The notes beneath the pieces were generated by a model. The model had not been told where the DNA came from and ran no database searches. It saw only the letters and a program-made list of their open reading frames with translations. A stretch of 64,000 bases of DNA from Nitrosovibrio sp. Nv6 (GTDB lineage Bacteria; Pseudomonadota; Gammaproteobacteria; Burkholderiales; Nitrosomonadaceae): the NCBI RefSeq assembly GCF_900110495.1, contig NZ_FODX01000002.1, positions 62,001 through 126,000 on the forward strand, read 5' to 3'. Both the position numbers and the translations under genes were made by a program. This document shows, piece by piece, positions 1 to 9,234 of this stretch (the stretch's first letter is position 1; every line of letters starts with the position of its first letter).

Positions 1-744
1 TGCCAGCAAGTACGGAAAATCCACGTTCTTGGGGTCGCGGAAGCGGATTACGACAAAGCTTTCATCCAGCGTGGGTATGTCGCGCGCAATGAAGGGATTG
101 GACGTATCCACTGTGGGTACACGCTGAAAATTGATATGCGTAAGCGAAAACTGCGGGGTAATGTAATGCACATAATCGTGCATGCGACGAAGGATGGTAT
201 GGGTAACCGCCTCCGCTGAATAACCGCGCGCATTCATATCGCGATGGATCTTCTGGATCCATTCCAGATTGACAATGGGCACGACGCCCACCAGCAAATC
301 AACATATTTTGCTACATCGGCGGTATCGCTCTTTACTCCGCCATGCAAGCCTTCGTAAAACAGCAGATCGGAACCGGGCTTTATCGATGACCAGGGGGTA
401 AAGGTGCCAGCCTTCTGCTGGTATGGAGCGGCTTCATCATCATTGTGCAGGTACAGGCGAACCTGCCCGCTTCCGCTCTCGCCATATTCCTTGAACAAGG
501 CTTCCAGTTTTTCGAACTCGTTGGCCTCGGGACCGAAATGACTGATGGCATGACCATCGCTTTTCTCGGAGTCAGCTACGGCTTTCTTCATTGCCTCGCG
601 ATCATAACGATGGAAGCTATCCCCCTCTACCACCGCAGCAGTCAGTTTCTCGCGCCGGAATATATGCTCGAAACTATTCTTGACCGTCGACGTTCCGGCG
701 CCGGATGACCCGGTAACGGCGATGACGGGGTGTTTTTGTGACAT
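1..744 (-). CDS. prk: Phosphoribulokinase, 3' end cut by window edge
   Basis: Phosphoribulokinase makes ribulose-1,5-bisphosphate from ribulose-5-phosphate and ATP, the step that regenerates the CO2 acceptor of the Calvin cycle in the cytoplasm. The frame opens at ATG 744, preceded by an AGGAGA ribosome site. It begins MSQKHPVIAVTG and has a P-loop GSSGAGTST from residue 12, then VEGDSFHRYDRE and SHFGPEA, which match the substrate region of proteobacterial class I enzymes. It is open to the left edge, where it reads FRDPKNVDFPYLLA. The 248 visible codons are most of a family that is usually about 290 residues, so only the C-terminus is missing. It is transcribed away from rplM. Its presence argues for CO2 fixation in this organism. 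The family call is firm. Confidence 0.93.
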   Translation of the reverse strand, partial: MSQKHPVIAVTGSSGAGTSTVKNSFEHIFRREKLTAAVVEGDSFHRYDREAMKKAVADSEKSDGHAISHFGPEANEFEKLEALFKEYGESGSGQVRLYLHNDDEAAPYQQKAGTFTPWSSIKPGSDLLFYEGLHGGVKSDTADVAKYVDLLVGVVPIVNLEWIQKIHRDMNARGYSAEAVTHTILRRMHDYVHYITPQFSLTHINFQRVPTVDTSNPFIARDIPTLDESFVVIRFRDPKNVDFPYLLA

Positions 745-1024
745 ACAGACTTTCTCCTCAGGACAATAAGATAATAAGGTAGTGGTTTTCGCTTCAATAT
801 TTTCGCTGGTTCAGCAAGTCTTGAGCAGCGCTATAATACCTTTTTTCTCAAGAATTTTGGTGGGAACAGACAAAGATAAAACAACATTCAGGCTTGCAAG
901 AGCAGCGTTTCTGCTGCTGGAACATGCTTTGTCCCGAACACTCGCGGAACAGACGGATGTTTGACATTCGCAGGGCTCTGGCATAAAATGCGCGGCTTTA
1001 CTGAAATAAGCAGGGGTGGGGTTT

Positions 1025-1459
1025 GTGAAAACGTTTTCGGCTAAACCACATGAAGTAGTCCACGAGTGGTTCGTAATTGATGCGGCCGACAAGGTACTGG
1101 GGCGTCTCGCTGCAGAGATTGCTCATCGTCTGCGCGGCAAACACAAGCCCATTTACACTCCTCATGTGGATACAGGCGATTTTATCGTTGTAATCAACGT
1201 CGACAAGCTGCGCGTCACCGGCAATAAGGCTGAAGACAAGATTTATCACCGGCATACCGGCTATCCAGGCGGCATTTACGAAACCAGTTTTGCCAAAATG
1301 CATGCGCGCTTCCCGGGACGTCCCCTGGAGAAAGCAGTCAAGGGTATGCTGCCAAAGGGTCCCCTCGGATATGCAATGCTGAAGAAACTAAAAATCTATG
1401 CCGGTGCTGCGCACCCGCACGCGGCGCAACAACCGCGACAACTTGAAGTCAGGGCCTGA
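1025..1459 (+). CDS. rplM: 50S ribosomal protein L13
   Basis: L13 is an early-assembling protein of the large ribosomal subunit. The product of 144 residues begins [11 protein letters not shown] and contains the family signatures [27 protein letters not shown] [12 protein letters not shown] and GPLGYAML. I chose GTG at 1025 because family members start at exactly this MKTFSAK position and an AGGGG site lies about eight bases upstream; another in-frame GTG at 1016 would add three residues. The stop is followed after five bases by rpsI, the standard rplM-rpsI pair, so the two are almost certainly one transcript. Nothing in it is unusual. Confidence 0.95.
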   Translation: MKTFSAKPHEVVHEWFVIDAADKVLGRLAAEIAHRLRGKHKPIYTPHVDTGDFIVVINVDKLRVTGNKAEDKIYHRHTGYPGGIYETSFAKMHARFPGRPLEKAVKGMLPKGPLGYAMLKKLKIYAGAAHPHAAQQPRQLEVRA

Positions 1460-1464
1460 TTACC

Positions 1465-1857
1465 ATGAGCGCAACCTATAATTACGGCACCGGTCGTCGC
1501 AAAAGTGCGGTGGCACGGGTATTCCTCAAACCCGGCAGGGGCTTGATTACTGTCAACGACAAACCGGTTGACGAGTTTTTTTCCCGCGAAACCGGTCGCA
1601 TGGTGGTTCGTCAACCACTTGAGTTGACGGGAAATCTTACAAGTTTTGACATCATGGTTAACATCCACGGTGGCGGAGAATCGGGACAGGCGGGAGCGGT
1701 GCGACACGGCATCACCCGCGCATTGATTGACTTTGACGCCACGCTGAAACCCGTATTGAGCAATGCCGGACTTGTGACCCGTGACGCGCGGGAAGTGGAA
1801 CGAAAAAAGGTTGGCTTTCGCAAAGCGCGCCGGCGTAAACAATTTTCGAAGAGATAG
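1465..1857 (+). CDS. rpsI: 30S ribosomal protein S9
   Basis: S9 binds the 30S head, and its C-terminal tail reaches toward the P-site tRNA. The 130-residue product has the family start [20 protein letters not shown]. It also has the [10 protein letters not shown] segment, and ends in the very basic tail [17 protein letters not shown] that contacts tRNA; the terminal Lys-Arg typical of S9 is intact. It follows rplM by five bases and is closed by a clear rho-independent terminator just after the stop, so the operon appears to be only these two genes. Confidence 0.95.
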   Translation: MSATYNYGTGRRKSAVARVFLKPGRGLITVNDKPVDEFFSRETGRMVVRQPLELTGNLTSFDIMVNIHGGGESGQAGAVRHGITRALIDFDATLKPVLSNAGLVTRDAREVERKKVGFRKARRRKQFSKR

Positions 1858-1876
1858 GCTTTGTACCTGTCATACC

Positions 1877-1906
1877 AAAAGCCGCCTCGTTCTGGCGGCT
1901 TTTTTA
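1877..1906 (+). terminator. Rho-independent terminator of rplM-rpsI
   Basis: The stem AAGCCGCC (1879-1886) pairs with GGCGGCTT (1894-1901) across a seven-base loop and runs into a T tract ending near 1906. It sits about 20 bases past the rpsI stop. Confidence 0.9.
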
Positions 1907-1929
1907 TTTGTTGCTTATAATCGCCCGGG

Positions 1930-1982
1930 CCCGTTTACGTTTCCTGGGAAGATAAATAGCCCGAGCAGGAAACGGAAACGCG
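1930..1982. repeat. Imperfect 17-bp inverted repeat between rpsI and argC
   Basis: Bases 1930-1946 and 1966-1982 are inverted copies matching at 15 of 17 positions, separated by 19 bases. The inner nine bases (CGTTTCCTG against CAGGAAACG) are perfect. Each arm contains two GTTT-type half units. The repeat lies past the rpsI terminator and about 260 bases before argC. It could be an operator or an RNA hairpin; there is no T tract, so it is not an obvious terminator. The remainder of 1858-2238 shows nothing else I can name. Confidence 0.5.
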
Positions 1983-2238
1983 TATTCTCGGAATATAAGC
2001 CTGTAGTCGAACTTATCTGCGAAACAGTTGCCAACAGAGGGGCTGCCGACTGAGCACCAGGCACTAAAAATATCAGACGGACGAACCGACTGTAGCAAGG
2101 AATTTCTGGAGGCAGGAAAAGTATTGTTAATGAAGCAGCGAAACCCACGATCCGTAAAGCAGAGGGTGGCGGGTATAAATTTCATTTTGCAGGCCTCTTA
2201 TGAGGAATCTCACTCTTCCTGCAAAACCTGGAGGAGTC

Positions 2239-3267
2239 ATGCTTAAAATTGGTATTGTAGGCGGAACCGGTTATACCGGTGTAGAACTGCTGCGCATTCT
2301 GTCTCAACATCCTGAGGCAAGCATACAGGCAATTACTTCACGTAAAGAAGCTGGAATAGGCGTAGCCGAATTATTCCCCAGTTTGCGCGGCCGGGTATCG
2401 CTTAATTTCTCTGATCCTACAGAAGCTGGCCTGGACAAATGCGATGTCGTGTTCTTTGCCACGCCCAACGGTATTGCCATGCAACAGGCCCGGTCCTTGC
2501 TGGAAGCGGGAGTGCGTGTGATAGATCTGGCTGCCGATTTTCGTATCAAGGATATCGCGGTGTGGGAAAAATGGTACGGCAAGTCCCATGCCTGCCCCGA
2601 TCTGGTTGAGGAGGCGGTCTACGGCCTACCGGAAATCAATCGCGACAAAATCAGGAATGCGCGGCTCATAGCGAACCCCGGCTGTTATCCTACCGCGGTG
2701 CAACTGGGATTCCTGCCCGTGGTCGAGGCCGGGGTTGTGGACCTCGACCACCTGGTTGCAGATGCAAAATCCGGCGTATCGGGCGCGGGACGCAATGCGG
2801 AAATACATACGTTGTTCGCGGAAGCCGCTGATAATTTCAAAGCTTATGGTGTGCCGGGACATCGTCATCTACCAGAGATCATGCAAGGTCTCTCTGGCAT
2901 GGCAACGAGGCCTGTCGGACTCACGTTCGTGCCGCACCTTACACCCATGATCCGCGGCATACACGCCACACTCTATGCCAGGCTTGACACCGATGTCGAT
3001 TTACAGGCTTTATACGAAAAACGATATGCCGAAGAGCCGTTTGTTGACGTGCTTCCCGCGGGCGCCCATCCGGAAACGCGCTCGGTACGAGGCTCGAACC
3101 TCTGTCGTATTGCAGTGCATCGGCCGCAGGGCGGCGACACAGCGGTAATACTCTCGGTAACAGACAACCTTGTGAAAGGTGCGGCGGGTCAGGCCGTGCA
3201 GAACATGAACATCATGTTCGGCTTGCCGGAAACGCTGGCGATTGATTATGCACCATTGCTTCCCTGA
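2239..3267 (+). CDS. argC: N-acetyl-gamma-glutamyl-phosphate reductase
   Basis: ArgC reduces N-acetylglutamyl-phosphate with NADPH to the semialdehyde, the third step of arginine synthesis. The 342-residue product has the nucleotide-binding start [15 protein letters not shown], the ATPNG segment, and the active-site sequence NPGCYPTA with Cys149. It also has the family blocks KSGVSGAGR and PHLTPM. I chose ATG at 2239 because it follows a GGAGGAG site and gives the family N-terminus; an in-frame ATG at 2200 would add 13 unrelated residues. It stands alone after a long gap, as in many betaproteobacteria, where argC is separated from the other arg genes. Confidence 0.95.
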   Translation: MLKIGIVGGTGYTGVELLRILSQHPEASIQAITSRKEAGIGVAELFPSLRGRVSLNFSDPTEAGLDKCDVVFFATPNGIAMQQARSLLEAGVRVIDLAADFRIKDIAVWEKWYGKSHACPDLVEEAVYGLPEINRDKIRNARLIANPGCYPTAVQLGFLPVVEAGVVDLDHLVADAKSGVSGAGRNAEIHTLFAEAADNFKAYGVPGHRHLPEIMQGLSGMATRPVGLTFVPHLTPMIRGIHATLYARLDTDVDLQALYEKRYAEEPFVDVLPAGAHPETRSVRGSNLCRIAVHRPQGGDTAVILSVTDNLVKGAAGQAVQNMNIMFGLPETLAIDYAPLLP

Positions 3268-3325
3268 GGAAACACTGCGGCTGTGCCTCGGTAGTTGCTT
3301 GATGTCATGAGGCTTTGCTCAGGTT

Positions 3326-4063
3326 ATGATTAAAACGCTTAAGAGGAAGTTCGGCATATCAGCGCCGAGAGTGGCGATACGTCCGCAAACACCCGCTTAC
3401 GTGCGATGGCTGGTTGTCGGCATCCTCGCTGTATTGGCCGTGGTTCTGTCCTGGGGGATGTACGATGCCGGCCGCAAGTTTGCAGGTTTTGACAAGAATG
3501 AAACAAGCCATGAATTGGATCGGCTGTCACAGGTGAATGCACGGCTTCAGCAGGATAACGACGAACTGCGTATGAAAGTGGCGGGCCTTGATCGCCAGGT
3601 ACAAATGGACCTCGTCGCGCGGGAAGATATCACCCGGCAGATCAAAGGCCTGGAAGATGAAAATATTCGCCTGAAAGAGGATCTGGCGTTTTTCCAGAGT
3701 CTCGGGTCGGCTACCGGGAAAACCGAGCAGCGGCTTTCGATCGGGCGTTTAAAGCTGGAACGAGGCAATTTGCCCGGCGAATATCGTTATAGCATGTTGC
3801 TGGTCCAGGGCGGGCAGCGTCCGAAGGATTTTCAGGGCAGCCTGGAATTTGCGGTCAATTTCCAGCAAAATGGGGAAAAGATGGTGTTACCTCTTGCCGA
3901 CAACACCTCAAAAGCACCTGACCTGAGCTTCAAGTTTTACCAGCGAATAGAAAATACCTTCCATCTGCCGCCGGACGCCGTCGTTGACAGCATGCAAGTG
4001 AAGGTGTTTGAAAAAGGCGTACCGCAGGCAAGGCTAACGCAGACCGTGAATCTGTCTTTGTGA
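3326..4063 (+). CDS. Coiled-coil single-pass membrane protein (DUF6776-like)
   Basis: This 245-residue protein has a basic N-terminus, one hydrophobic segment at about residues 28-46 (WLVVGILAVLAVVLSW), and a long charged coiled coil from about 58 to 135 rich in Leu heptads. A C-terminal beta-rich domain begins around residue 140. It resembles proteins annotated as DUF6776 in betaproteobacteria, of unknown function. The arrangement predicts an inner-membrane anchor with the bulk in the periplasm. It ends 16 bases before a bactofilin, so an envelope or cell-shape role beside that scaffold is possible, but this rests only on context. Confidence 0.75.
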   Translation: MIKTLKRKFGISAPRVAIRPQTPAYVRWLVVGILAVLAVVLSWGMYDAGRKFAGFDKNETSHELDRLSQVNARLQQDNDELRMKVAGLDRQVQMDLVAREDITRQIKGLEDENIRLKEDLAFFQSLGSATGKTEQRLSIGRLKLERGNLPGEYRYSMLLVQGGQRPKDFQGSLEFAVNFQQNGEKMVLPLADNTSKAPDLSFKFYQRIENTFHLPPDAVVDSMQVKVFEKGVPQARLTQTVNLSL

Positions 4064-4079
4064 AGGAGAGAAAGAGAAA

Positions 4080-4496
4080 ATGTTCGGGAAAAAAACAGGC
4101 AAGCCTCAAAACCAGATTGACTCGCTTATCGGTGCGGGCACACATATCGAGGGCAATATCAGCTTTAGTGGAGGATTACGCATAGACGGCCACGTTACAG
4201 GAAATATTGTCGCACTGGGCGACAGGCCCAGCGCTTTGGTGTTAAGCGATCAGGCAGTCATCGAGGGAAAGATCCAGGTTTCTCACGCGGTTGTTAATGG
4301 CTCCATAACAGGCGCCATCCATGCGAGCGAATATGTAGAGCTGCAACCCAAGGCCAGGATCTTCGGTGATGTCCATTATAAAACCATGGAGATACAACTT
4401 GGCGCATCGGTTGACGGGATGCTTCATCATCTGGAGGCACAAGCCGACAACAAGGTGGTGACACTCATACCCTCCCCTGTCGCCAAGAGTGATTGA
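4080..4496 (+). CDS. Bactofilin family polymer-forming protein
   Basis: Bactofilins are small beta-helical proteins that polymerise without nucleotide and scaffold envelope proteins or cell shape. The 138-residue product has the usual short N-terminal tail with QIDSLIGAGTHIEGNI. Repeated short strands follow, with glycine turns such as RIDGHVTGNI, AVIEGKIQVSHAVVNGSITG and KARIFGDV, the pattern of the bactofilin core. It starts 16 bases after the coiled-coil membrane protein, so the two are probably co-transcribed. The bactofilin family is confident; the cellular task here is unknown. Confidence 0.9.
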   Translation: MFGKKTGKPQNQIDSLIGAGTHIEGNISFSGGLRIDGHVTGNIVALGDRPSALVLSDQAVIEGKIQVSHAVVNGSITGAIHASEYVELQPKARIFGDVHYKTMEIQLGASVDGMLHHLEAQADNKVVTLIPSPVAKSD

Positions 4497-4553
4497 CCTT
4501 TGCGCAATAGCGGGGGATAATTTTTTCTGGTTAATTTATTCGGAAAATTCAAT

Positions 4554-4922
4554 ATGAACGCACCAACCGAGGCTAACCTGGTTGCCGAAATGCAGGTTCC
4601 GTTGATCTTTACCGATAGCGCGGCAAACAAAGTCGGTCAATTGATCGAAGAAGAAGGAAACACCGATCTCAAGCTGCGAGTATTTGTGGCGGGCGGAGGA
4701 TGCTCCGGCTTCAAATACGGCTTTACATTTGATGAGCTAACGAGCGAAGATGATATCGTGCTGGAAAAGAATGGCGTGAAGCTCCTGATAGATGCGATGA
4801 GCTTTCAGTACCTCGCCGGATCGGAAATCGATTACCAGGAAAGTGCCGAAGGCGCGCAGTTTGTTATCAAGAATCCAGGGGCCGCCAGTACCTGCGGTTG
4901 CGGATCCTCATTTTCCATGTAA
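4554..4922 (+). CDS. erpA: Iron-sulfur cluster insertion protein ErpA
   Basis: ErpA is an A-type carrier that hands Fe-S clusters to apoproteins in the cytoplasm. The 122-residue product has the family's three cysteines: one in [11 protein letters not shown] and two in the C-terminal TCGCGSSF. It also has the start [13 protein letters not shown]. An N-terminal extension of about 15 residues ([13 protein letters not shown]) is typical of betaproteobacterial ErpA. It lies downstream of the bactofilin by 57 bases and is closed by a strong bidirectional terminator. Confidence 0.93.
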   Translation: MNAPTEANLVAEMQVPLIFTDSAANKVGQLIEEEGNTDLKLRVFVAGGGCSGFKYGFTFDELTSEDDIVLEKNGVKLLIDAMSFQYLAGSEIDYQESAEGAQFVIKNPGAASTCGCGSSFSM

Positions 4923-4981
4923 CCGGGGCGTGCGCCAGACGATACAGTGGCGTGCTTTTTACGGCAGCGAGTAGGATAAAA

Positions 4982-5011
4982 CAAAAACGGAAGCTCAGGC
5001 TTCCGTTTTTG
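4982..5011. terminator. Bidirectional terminator between erpA and anmK
   Basis: A perfect 13-bp stem (4982-4994 with 4999-5011) around a TCAG loop is flanked by A5 on one side and T5 on the other. It can serve erpA on the plus strand and anmK on the minus strand, which converge here. Confidence 0.92.
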
Positions 5012-5055
5012 TTTGCAGAGAAAAATGGGGGCGTGATAGGTATTCATTGTCGGGA

Positions 5056-6174
5056 TCAAACGGGATATATCGCACCGAGCAGCCTGTGGCCTCTTGCGCC
5101 AGTTACCGCCGGAAGATTGCCGGAAATCCCCTCGATCACCTGTTTTGCCAACCAGGCAAAAGCAAACGCTTCCAGCCAGTCCGCATCGACGCCGAGACTG
5201 TCGGTTAATAACACCTTCTTGTCAGGCAACGCCACTTGCAATCGCGCTACCAATGCCGCGTTATGCGCTCCACCTCCGCATAAATAAACTTCTGCCGCAC
5301 TCGGGAAATAGGCAAGCAGCGGCTCGGCAATTCCCCGAACGGTCAACTGCAGCAGCGTCGACTGCACATCAGCCGGGTTCTCCTGTCCAGTTAGATAACT
5401 ATCCAGCCAGGCAAGATTGAACAGCTCCCTGCCAGCACTTTTTGGGGGCGCCATGGAAAAAAATGGAATTGCCCAAAGGCTTTCAAGCAGCGCCGGGATT
5501 ACTTTTCCGGATTCGGCCCACGCCCCATTTTCATCATATACCTCGCCCGTATGCCGCCAACTCCATGCGTCCATTACCATATTACCGGGTCCGCAGTCGA
5601 AACCGCTGACTTCTCCACCAGGCGTGAGGCTGGTGAGGTTGCAGATCCCACCGATATTGACAATGACACGATGAACTCGAGGATCTCGAAACAAGACCTG
5701 ATGAAACGCCGGAACCAGGGGAGCGCCTTGACCGCCTGCCGCTATATCGCGGCTTCTGAAATCCGACGCCACGGCAATGCCGGTGAGTTCAACCAACAAT
5801 GCTGAGTTGCATAGCTGGATACTGTAACCGGTCCCTGATTGCGGGCAATGGCGTACGGTCTGGCCGTGACAACCGATGGCTGCCACGTCCCCCGGTTTCA
5901 GGCCGCTTTCGTCAAGCAGGCCCGCCACCGCCTCGGCATAATGACGGGCAAGTTCATTGCCGAGCATGGCTGCGCGGTGCAGCTCATCCTGGCCTGGGTA
6001 ATGCAGGTCCAGCAAGCGGCTGCGTAGATCTGCCTCGTAGGGCAGATAAAAGGTGTGCAGCAGGGATGGGGGCGAGGAGCTGAAATCACCCAGCACCGCA
6101 TCTATCCCATCCAGACTGGTGCCCGACATGATTCCGATATAGTAAGCGGTCTTCAAATCCTTCCGCCTATGCAC
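5056..6174 (-). CDS. anmK: Anhydro-N-acetylmuramic acid kinase
   Basis: AnmK opens and phosphorylates 1,6-anhydro-MurNAc to MurNAc-6-phosphate, recycling cell-wall fragments. The 372-residue product has the sugar-kinase fold signatures of the family: GIMSGTSLDGIDAVL near the N-terminus, GCHGQTVRH, the phosphate segment VNIGGICNLT, DCGPGNMVMD, and the C-terminal LCGGGAHN. The start is uncertain: the reported end uses GTG at 6174, and an internal TTG at 6156 lies a few bases behind a GGAAGG stretch. It is on the same strand as the M23 peptidase and follows it by 40 bases, so a wall-turnover transcript is likely. Confidence 0.92.
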   Translation of the reverse strand: MHRRKDLKTAYYIGIMSGTSLDGIDAVLGDFSSSPPSLLHTFYLPYEADLRSRLLDLHYPGQDELHRAAMLGNELARHYAEAVAGLLDESGLKPGDVAAIGCHGQTVRHCPQSGTGYSIQLCNSALLVELTGIAVASDFRSRDIAAGGQGAPLVPAFHQVLFRDPRVHRVIVNIGGICNLTSLTPGGEVSGFDCGPGNMVMDAWSWRHTGEVYDENGAWAESGKVIPALLESLWAIPFFSMAPPKSAGRELFNLAWLDSYLTGQENPADVQSTLLQLTVRGIAEPLLAYFPSAAEVYLCGGGAHNAALVARLQVALPDKKVLLTDSLGVDADWLEAFAFAWLAKQVIEGISGNLPAVTGARGHRLLGAIYPV

Positions 6175-6214
6175 CTGGGTAACCCACTATTTCGGATTAA
6201 CGCCTGATTCAAGG

Positions 6215-7528
6215 CTAATCAAGAAATGCGAGGCTGGTGCCGCGCAGCATGTCCAGCCTCGCCATCGATGATTTCGTATATTCGTAAAATCCAGCCATAT
6301 GTTTGGGCGGGACGGGATCCGCAGTGGGCATCGCCACCTTCAAGGGGTCGCGCTGGACATTCTTGAAACGGAATTCATAATGCAGGTGCGGGCCCGTAGC
6401 CATTCCCGTTGCGCCGACGCGGCCGATAATGTCGCCCTGGCGGACACGCTGCCCCTTGCGCAAGCCTTTGGCAAAAGCTGATAGGTGACCGTAAACGGTG
6501 GAGTACGATCCCTGATGATCCAGGAAAATGACGTTACCATAGCCGCCCTGCGAGCCGACAAATGCCACAGTCCCATCGGCCGCGGCCTTCACCCCCGTGC
6601 CCGTCGGCGCGGCATAGTCGATTCCCTTATGCGCACGCCATGTTTTCAGGACAGGATGGAAGCGACCAGCGGAAAAACCGGAACTGATGCGCGAAAACTC
6701 CAGCGGTGAACGCAGAAACGCTTTTTTCAGGCTCTTGCCGTCAGGTGTGTAGTAACCACTTTCTCCGTTGACCTCGAAATATAATCCCCGATAGGGCGTT
6801 CCCTGATTGACGAACTCCACCGCGAGTACTCGGCCGGCTCTAGCGGGCTCGCCATTGCCATAAAGGGAATCATATACCACCGTAAAACGATCGCCCTTGC
6901 GCAAATCCCGATGAAAATCGATTTCGGACGCCAGAATATCGACGATTTGAGTAGCAACACTTTCAGGCACACCCGCGTTGTCGATAGCAGCGAATAGTGA
7001 GGTGTTTATTACACCCGATTTCATCTGGATGTGGGTTTCCAGCTGGGCTGGTTTCTCGCTTACCTTAAATGAGCCATTGGTTTTTTCCACCACCATCTGC
7101 TCGCTGCCGCCGGGAAAGTAACGGAGCAGCAGCAACTCACCCGCAGCCGTGGTTTGCACATGGATGGTCTTGCCGGCCACCAGTTGATGTATGGCCTTCA
7201 TATCTCTGGCATCGCGCATGAAAGTCAGCGCTTCCTGATTATCCACATCGAGGCGGGACAGCAGAGTTGCCAAAGTGTCGCCGCGCTGAATGCGTTCCTG
7301 CCGCCAAAACGTCATGTCGGCACTGGAATCAAGTTGGATTTCAGGAAGCTCGAGCCCGAGGACGACCTGCTGGACGGGCACCTCTTCCAATGAAGTATTC
7401 GGCGCAATACCAAAAGCCGCCATCATGCCGAATAAGGGAAAACTGGATAACAGAATGAGCCAGCGTAATCTTTTTTTTGTCAGTGCCTGCGGCCTCTGCG
7501 CTGAAGCTTTGTCTTTGTTGCCCGGCAT
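6215..7528 (-). CDS. M23 family metallopeptidase (LytM type)
   Basis: This is an envelope-anchored peptidoglycan peptidase or an activator of amidases. From ATG 7528 it has 437 residues: a signal anchor (RLRWLILLSSFPLFGMMAAFG), an OapA/LysM-like middle domain with RGDTLATLLSRL, and a C-terminal M23 domain. The zinc ligands are visible in HKGIDYAAPTGT (His, Asp) and GPHLHYEF (His-x-His), with VYGHLSAF between them, so the catalytic site looks intact. I prefer ATG 7528 because an AGGG site precedes it; ATG codons at 7540 and further upstream would add residues before the signal anchor. It runs into anmK, consistent with wall turnover. It diverges from the sensor kinase. Confidence 0.88.
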   Translation of the reverse strand: MPGNKDKASAQRPQALTKKRLRWLILLSSFPLFGMMAAFGIAPNTSLEEVPVQQVVLGLELPEIQLDSSADMTFWRQERIQRGDTLATLLSRLDVDNQEALTFMRDARDMKAIHQLVAGKTIHVQTTAAGELLLLRYFPGGSEQMVVEKTNGSFKVSEKPAQLETHIQMKSGVINTSLFAAIDNAGVPESVATQIVDILASEIDFHRDLRKGDRFTVVYDSLYGNGEPARAGRVLAVEFVNQGTPYRGLYFEVNGESGYYTPDGKSLKKAFLRSPLEFSRISSGFSAGRFHPVLKTWRAHKGIDYAAPTGTGVKAAADGTVAFVGSQGGYGNVIFLDHQGSYSTVYGHLSAFAKGLRKGQRVRQGDIIGRVGATGMATGPHLHYEFRFKNVQRDPLKVAMPTADPVPPKHMAGFYEYTKSSMARLDMLRGTSLAFLD

Positions 7529-7783
7529 GATATCCCTCATTCCCTTCATGGCTTTTGAGGTGCAGAGTCTAACATAAAATCTGCAGAATAAAGGAAGCGT
7601 AGTTCCCATACGCCAATCTCAGGTAAGGTATACTTTCTCGCTTTATCTACAGTTCGTCCAAGCCGCCGTTCGAGCAGCAAACCGCGGCGACAACGCCGAA
7701 GCGCGCGGCTGCAAGCGATCTCAAAATCAGCAGTAACATCCGTCGAAATTATCTGGCATTGAAAACGCGCACAAGGTGCATTT

Positions 7784-8959
7784 ATGTCGACTGACGACTT
7801 GACGCTTGACCTCTTGGCTTACCACTCCTTCCCTCTTCTCGCATCGGCTCTGACGTTGCGGAAGGATTCCATTCTTCTGGAATGGGAATCTGCTGTTGCT
7901 CTTACACTGCCGGCTGCCGACGCGCTCACACTCAAGAGTCTCCGGGATTCCGTACCCTTGATCCTGCAGGAGATTATCGATGCGTTTGCTTCGGATCAAC
8001 CCGTCGCCACCCGCGATCTCGTGGAAGGCAGCAAGCTGCATGGAGAATCGCGCTTTCAGGAAAATTATAATATGCGCGAACTGGTCGTCGAGTACCGGTT
8101 GCTTCGCCGGGTCATTATCCAGCAAATTTCCGAGGAACTGGATGAGAGACTGGATGTGCGAAATAATATCGCCTTGAACATGGCCGTGGACACGGCCCTT
8201 CAAAGTGGAATCGTCATGTTTACCGAGCACCTGCAACAGCAAATCAGTGCTTCTACCGAAGTTCAATCCAAATATCTTTCATTTCTTTCGCATGATCTTC
8301 GGAACCACCTCCATCATGCCTTGCTTCACATACAGCTTCTCGCCATGAGACTTGCTAAAATTCCCGAATATGCGAGCAGTGCAGTCGACCTGGAGTCCGT
8401 CAAGCAAGCAATACTTCAGACCACTATGGGCATGGACCGATTGCTCCAGTGCGAGCAACTGCGCAAAACCGATGTTCCGCATGTAGCAGAGCCAGTCGAT
8501 TTGAATTCTTTGCTACCTCAAGTTGTCAACCAGTTAGCCCACGAAGCCAAATCCAAGGGACTAGCGCTGGAGTTGGACGTGCCTGCCGACGCGCAGACTG
8601 TCAGTGACGAAAGTCTGCTGACACTTGTGTTGCAAAACCTGCTGGGTAACGCAATAAAATACAGTTCAAGGGGCAGAATAAAAGTAACGGCTCGGAATAA
8701 CTCGAATAGGGAGGGCATCGGGTGGGAGCTGAGCATCAGCGATCAGGGCCCTGGCATTGGGGCCGAAGATCTGACTCATTTATTTGATGCCTTCCGGCGA
8801 GGCGATACGTATGGAAAGCCCGGCGTGGGGCTTGGGCTGTCCATTGCTACGGAGGCTACCCGACTTTTGGGTGGCAAACTCGAAATCGATTCCAAAGTAG
8901 GAGTTGGTTCGACATTCAAGTTAATGCTGCCGGATCAAGCTTCGAAAAACAAGATGTGA
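7784..8959 (+). CDS. Soluble sensor histidine kinase
   Basis: A 391-residue histidine kinase with no membrane segment. An N-terminal helical region (1-150) resembles the RsbRD/globin-like sensory domains that precede some kinases. The H box is SFLSHDLRNHLHH with the phospho-acceptor His170. The ATPase domain has the N box NLLGNAIKYS, the G1 box DQGPGIG and the G2 box GVGLGLSIA, all intact. No response regulator is adjacent, so it is an orphan whose partner lies elsewhere. The signal it reads is unknown; the absence of membrane segments points to a cytoplasmic cue. Confidence 0.88.
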   Translation: MSTDDLTLDLLAYHSFPLLASALTLRKDSILLEWESAVALTLPAADALTLKSLRDSVPLILQEIIDAFASDQPVATRDLVEGSKLHGESRFQENYNMRELVVEYRLLRRVIIQQISEELDERLDVRNNIALNMAVDTALQSGIVMFTEHLQQQISASTEVQSKYLSFLSHDLRNHLHHALLHIQLLAMRLAKIPEYASSAVDLESVKQAILQTTMGMDRLLQCEQLRKTDVPHVAEPVDLNSLLPQVVNQLAHEAKSKGLALELDVPADAQTVSDESLLTLVLQNLLGNAIKYSSRGRIKVTARNNSNREGIGWELSISDQGPGIGAEDLTHLFDAFRRGDTYGKPGVGLGLSIATEATRLLGGKLEIDSKVGVGSTFKLMLPDQASKNKM

Positions 8960-9234
8960 CTGTTCAGTTCTTATATTAGCCGGTTCGTGCGTTTTTTTGT
9001 GTATTTTGTTTCCGAGGAAAAGACCTGTTGTCTTGATTTCCGCATACGAATTTTTGGAATTGCCTCATCTCAATAAACCGCGAAGAAACTTCACTATCGT
9101 TCGATATCGCTCTAGCCTGCACGGACCGTTCGTATCGGCGTCTGGAATCAACCGCTACTGGAGCTTGATCCTCCGATCTGACCGGACAGAATATCCGTCC
9201 CGCGGCATCAACGCTAGCAAACAAATTTATTGAA

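Noticed and set aside
7610..7783. A tRNA-like GTTCGAGC stretch between the M23 peptidase and the kinase
   Set aside because: No cloverleaf can be folded around it; no acceptor or anticodon stem is present.
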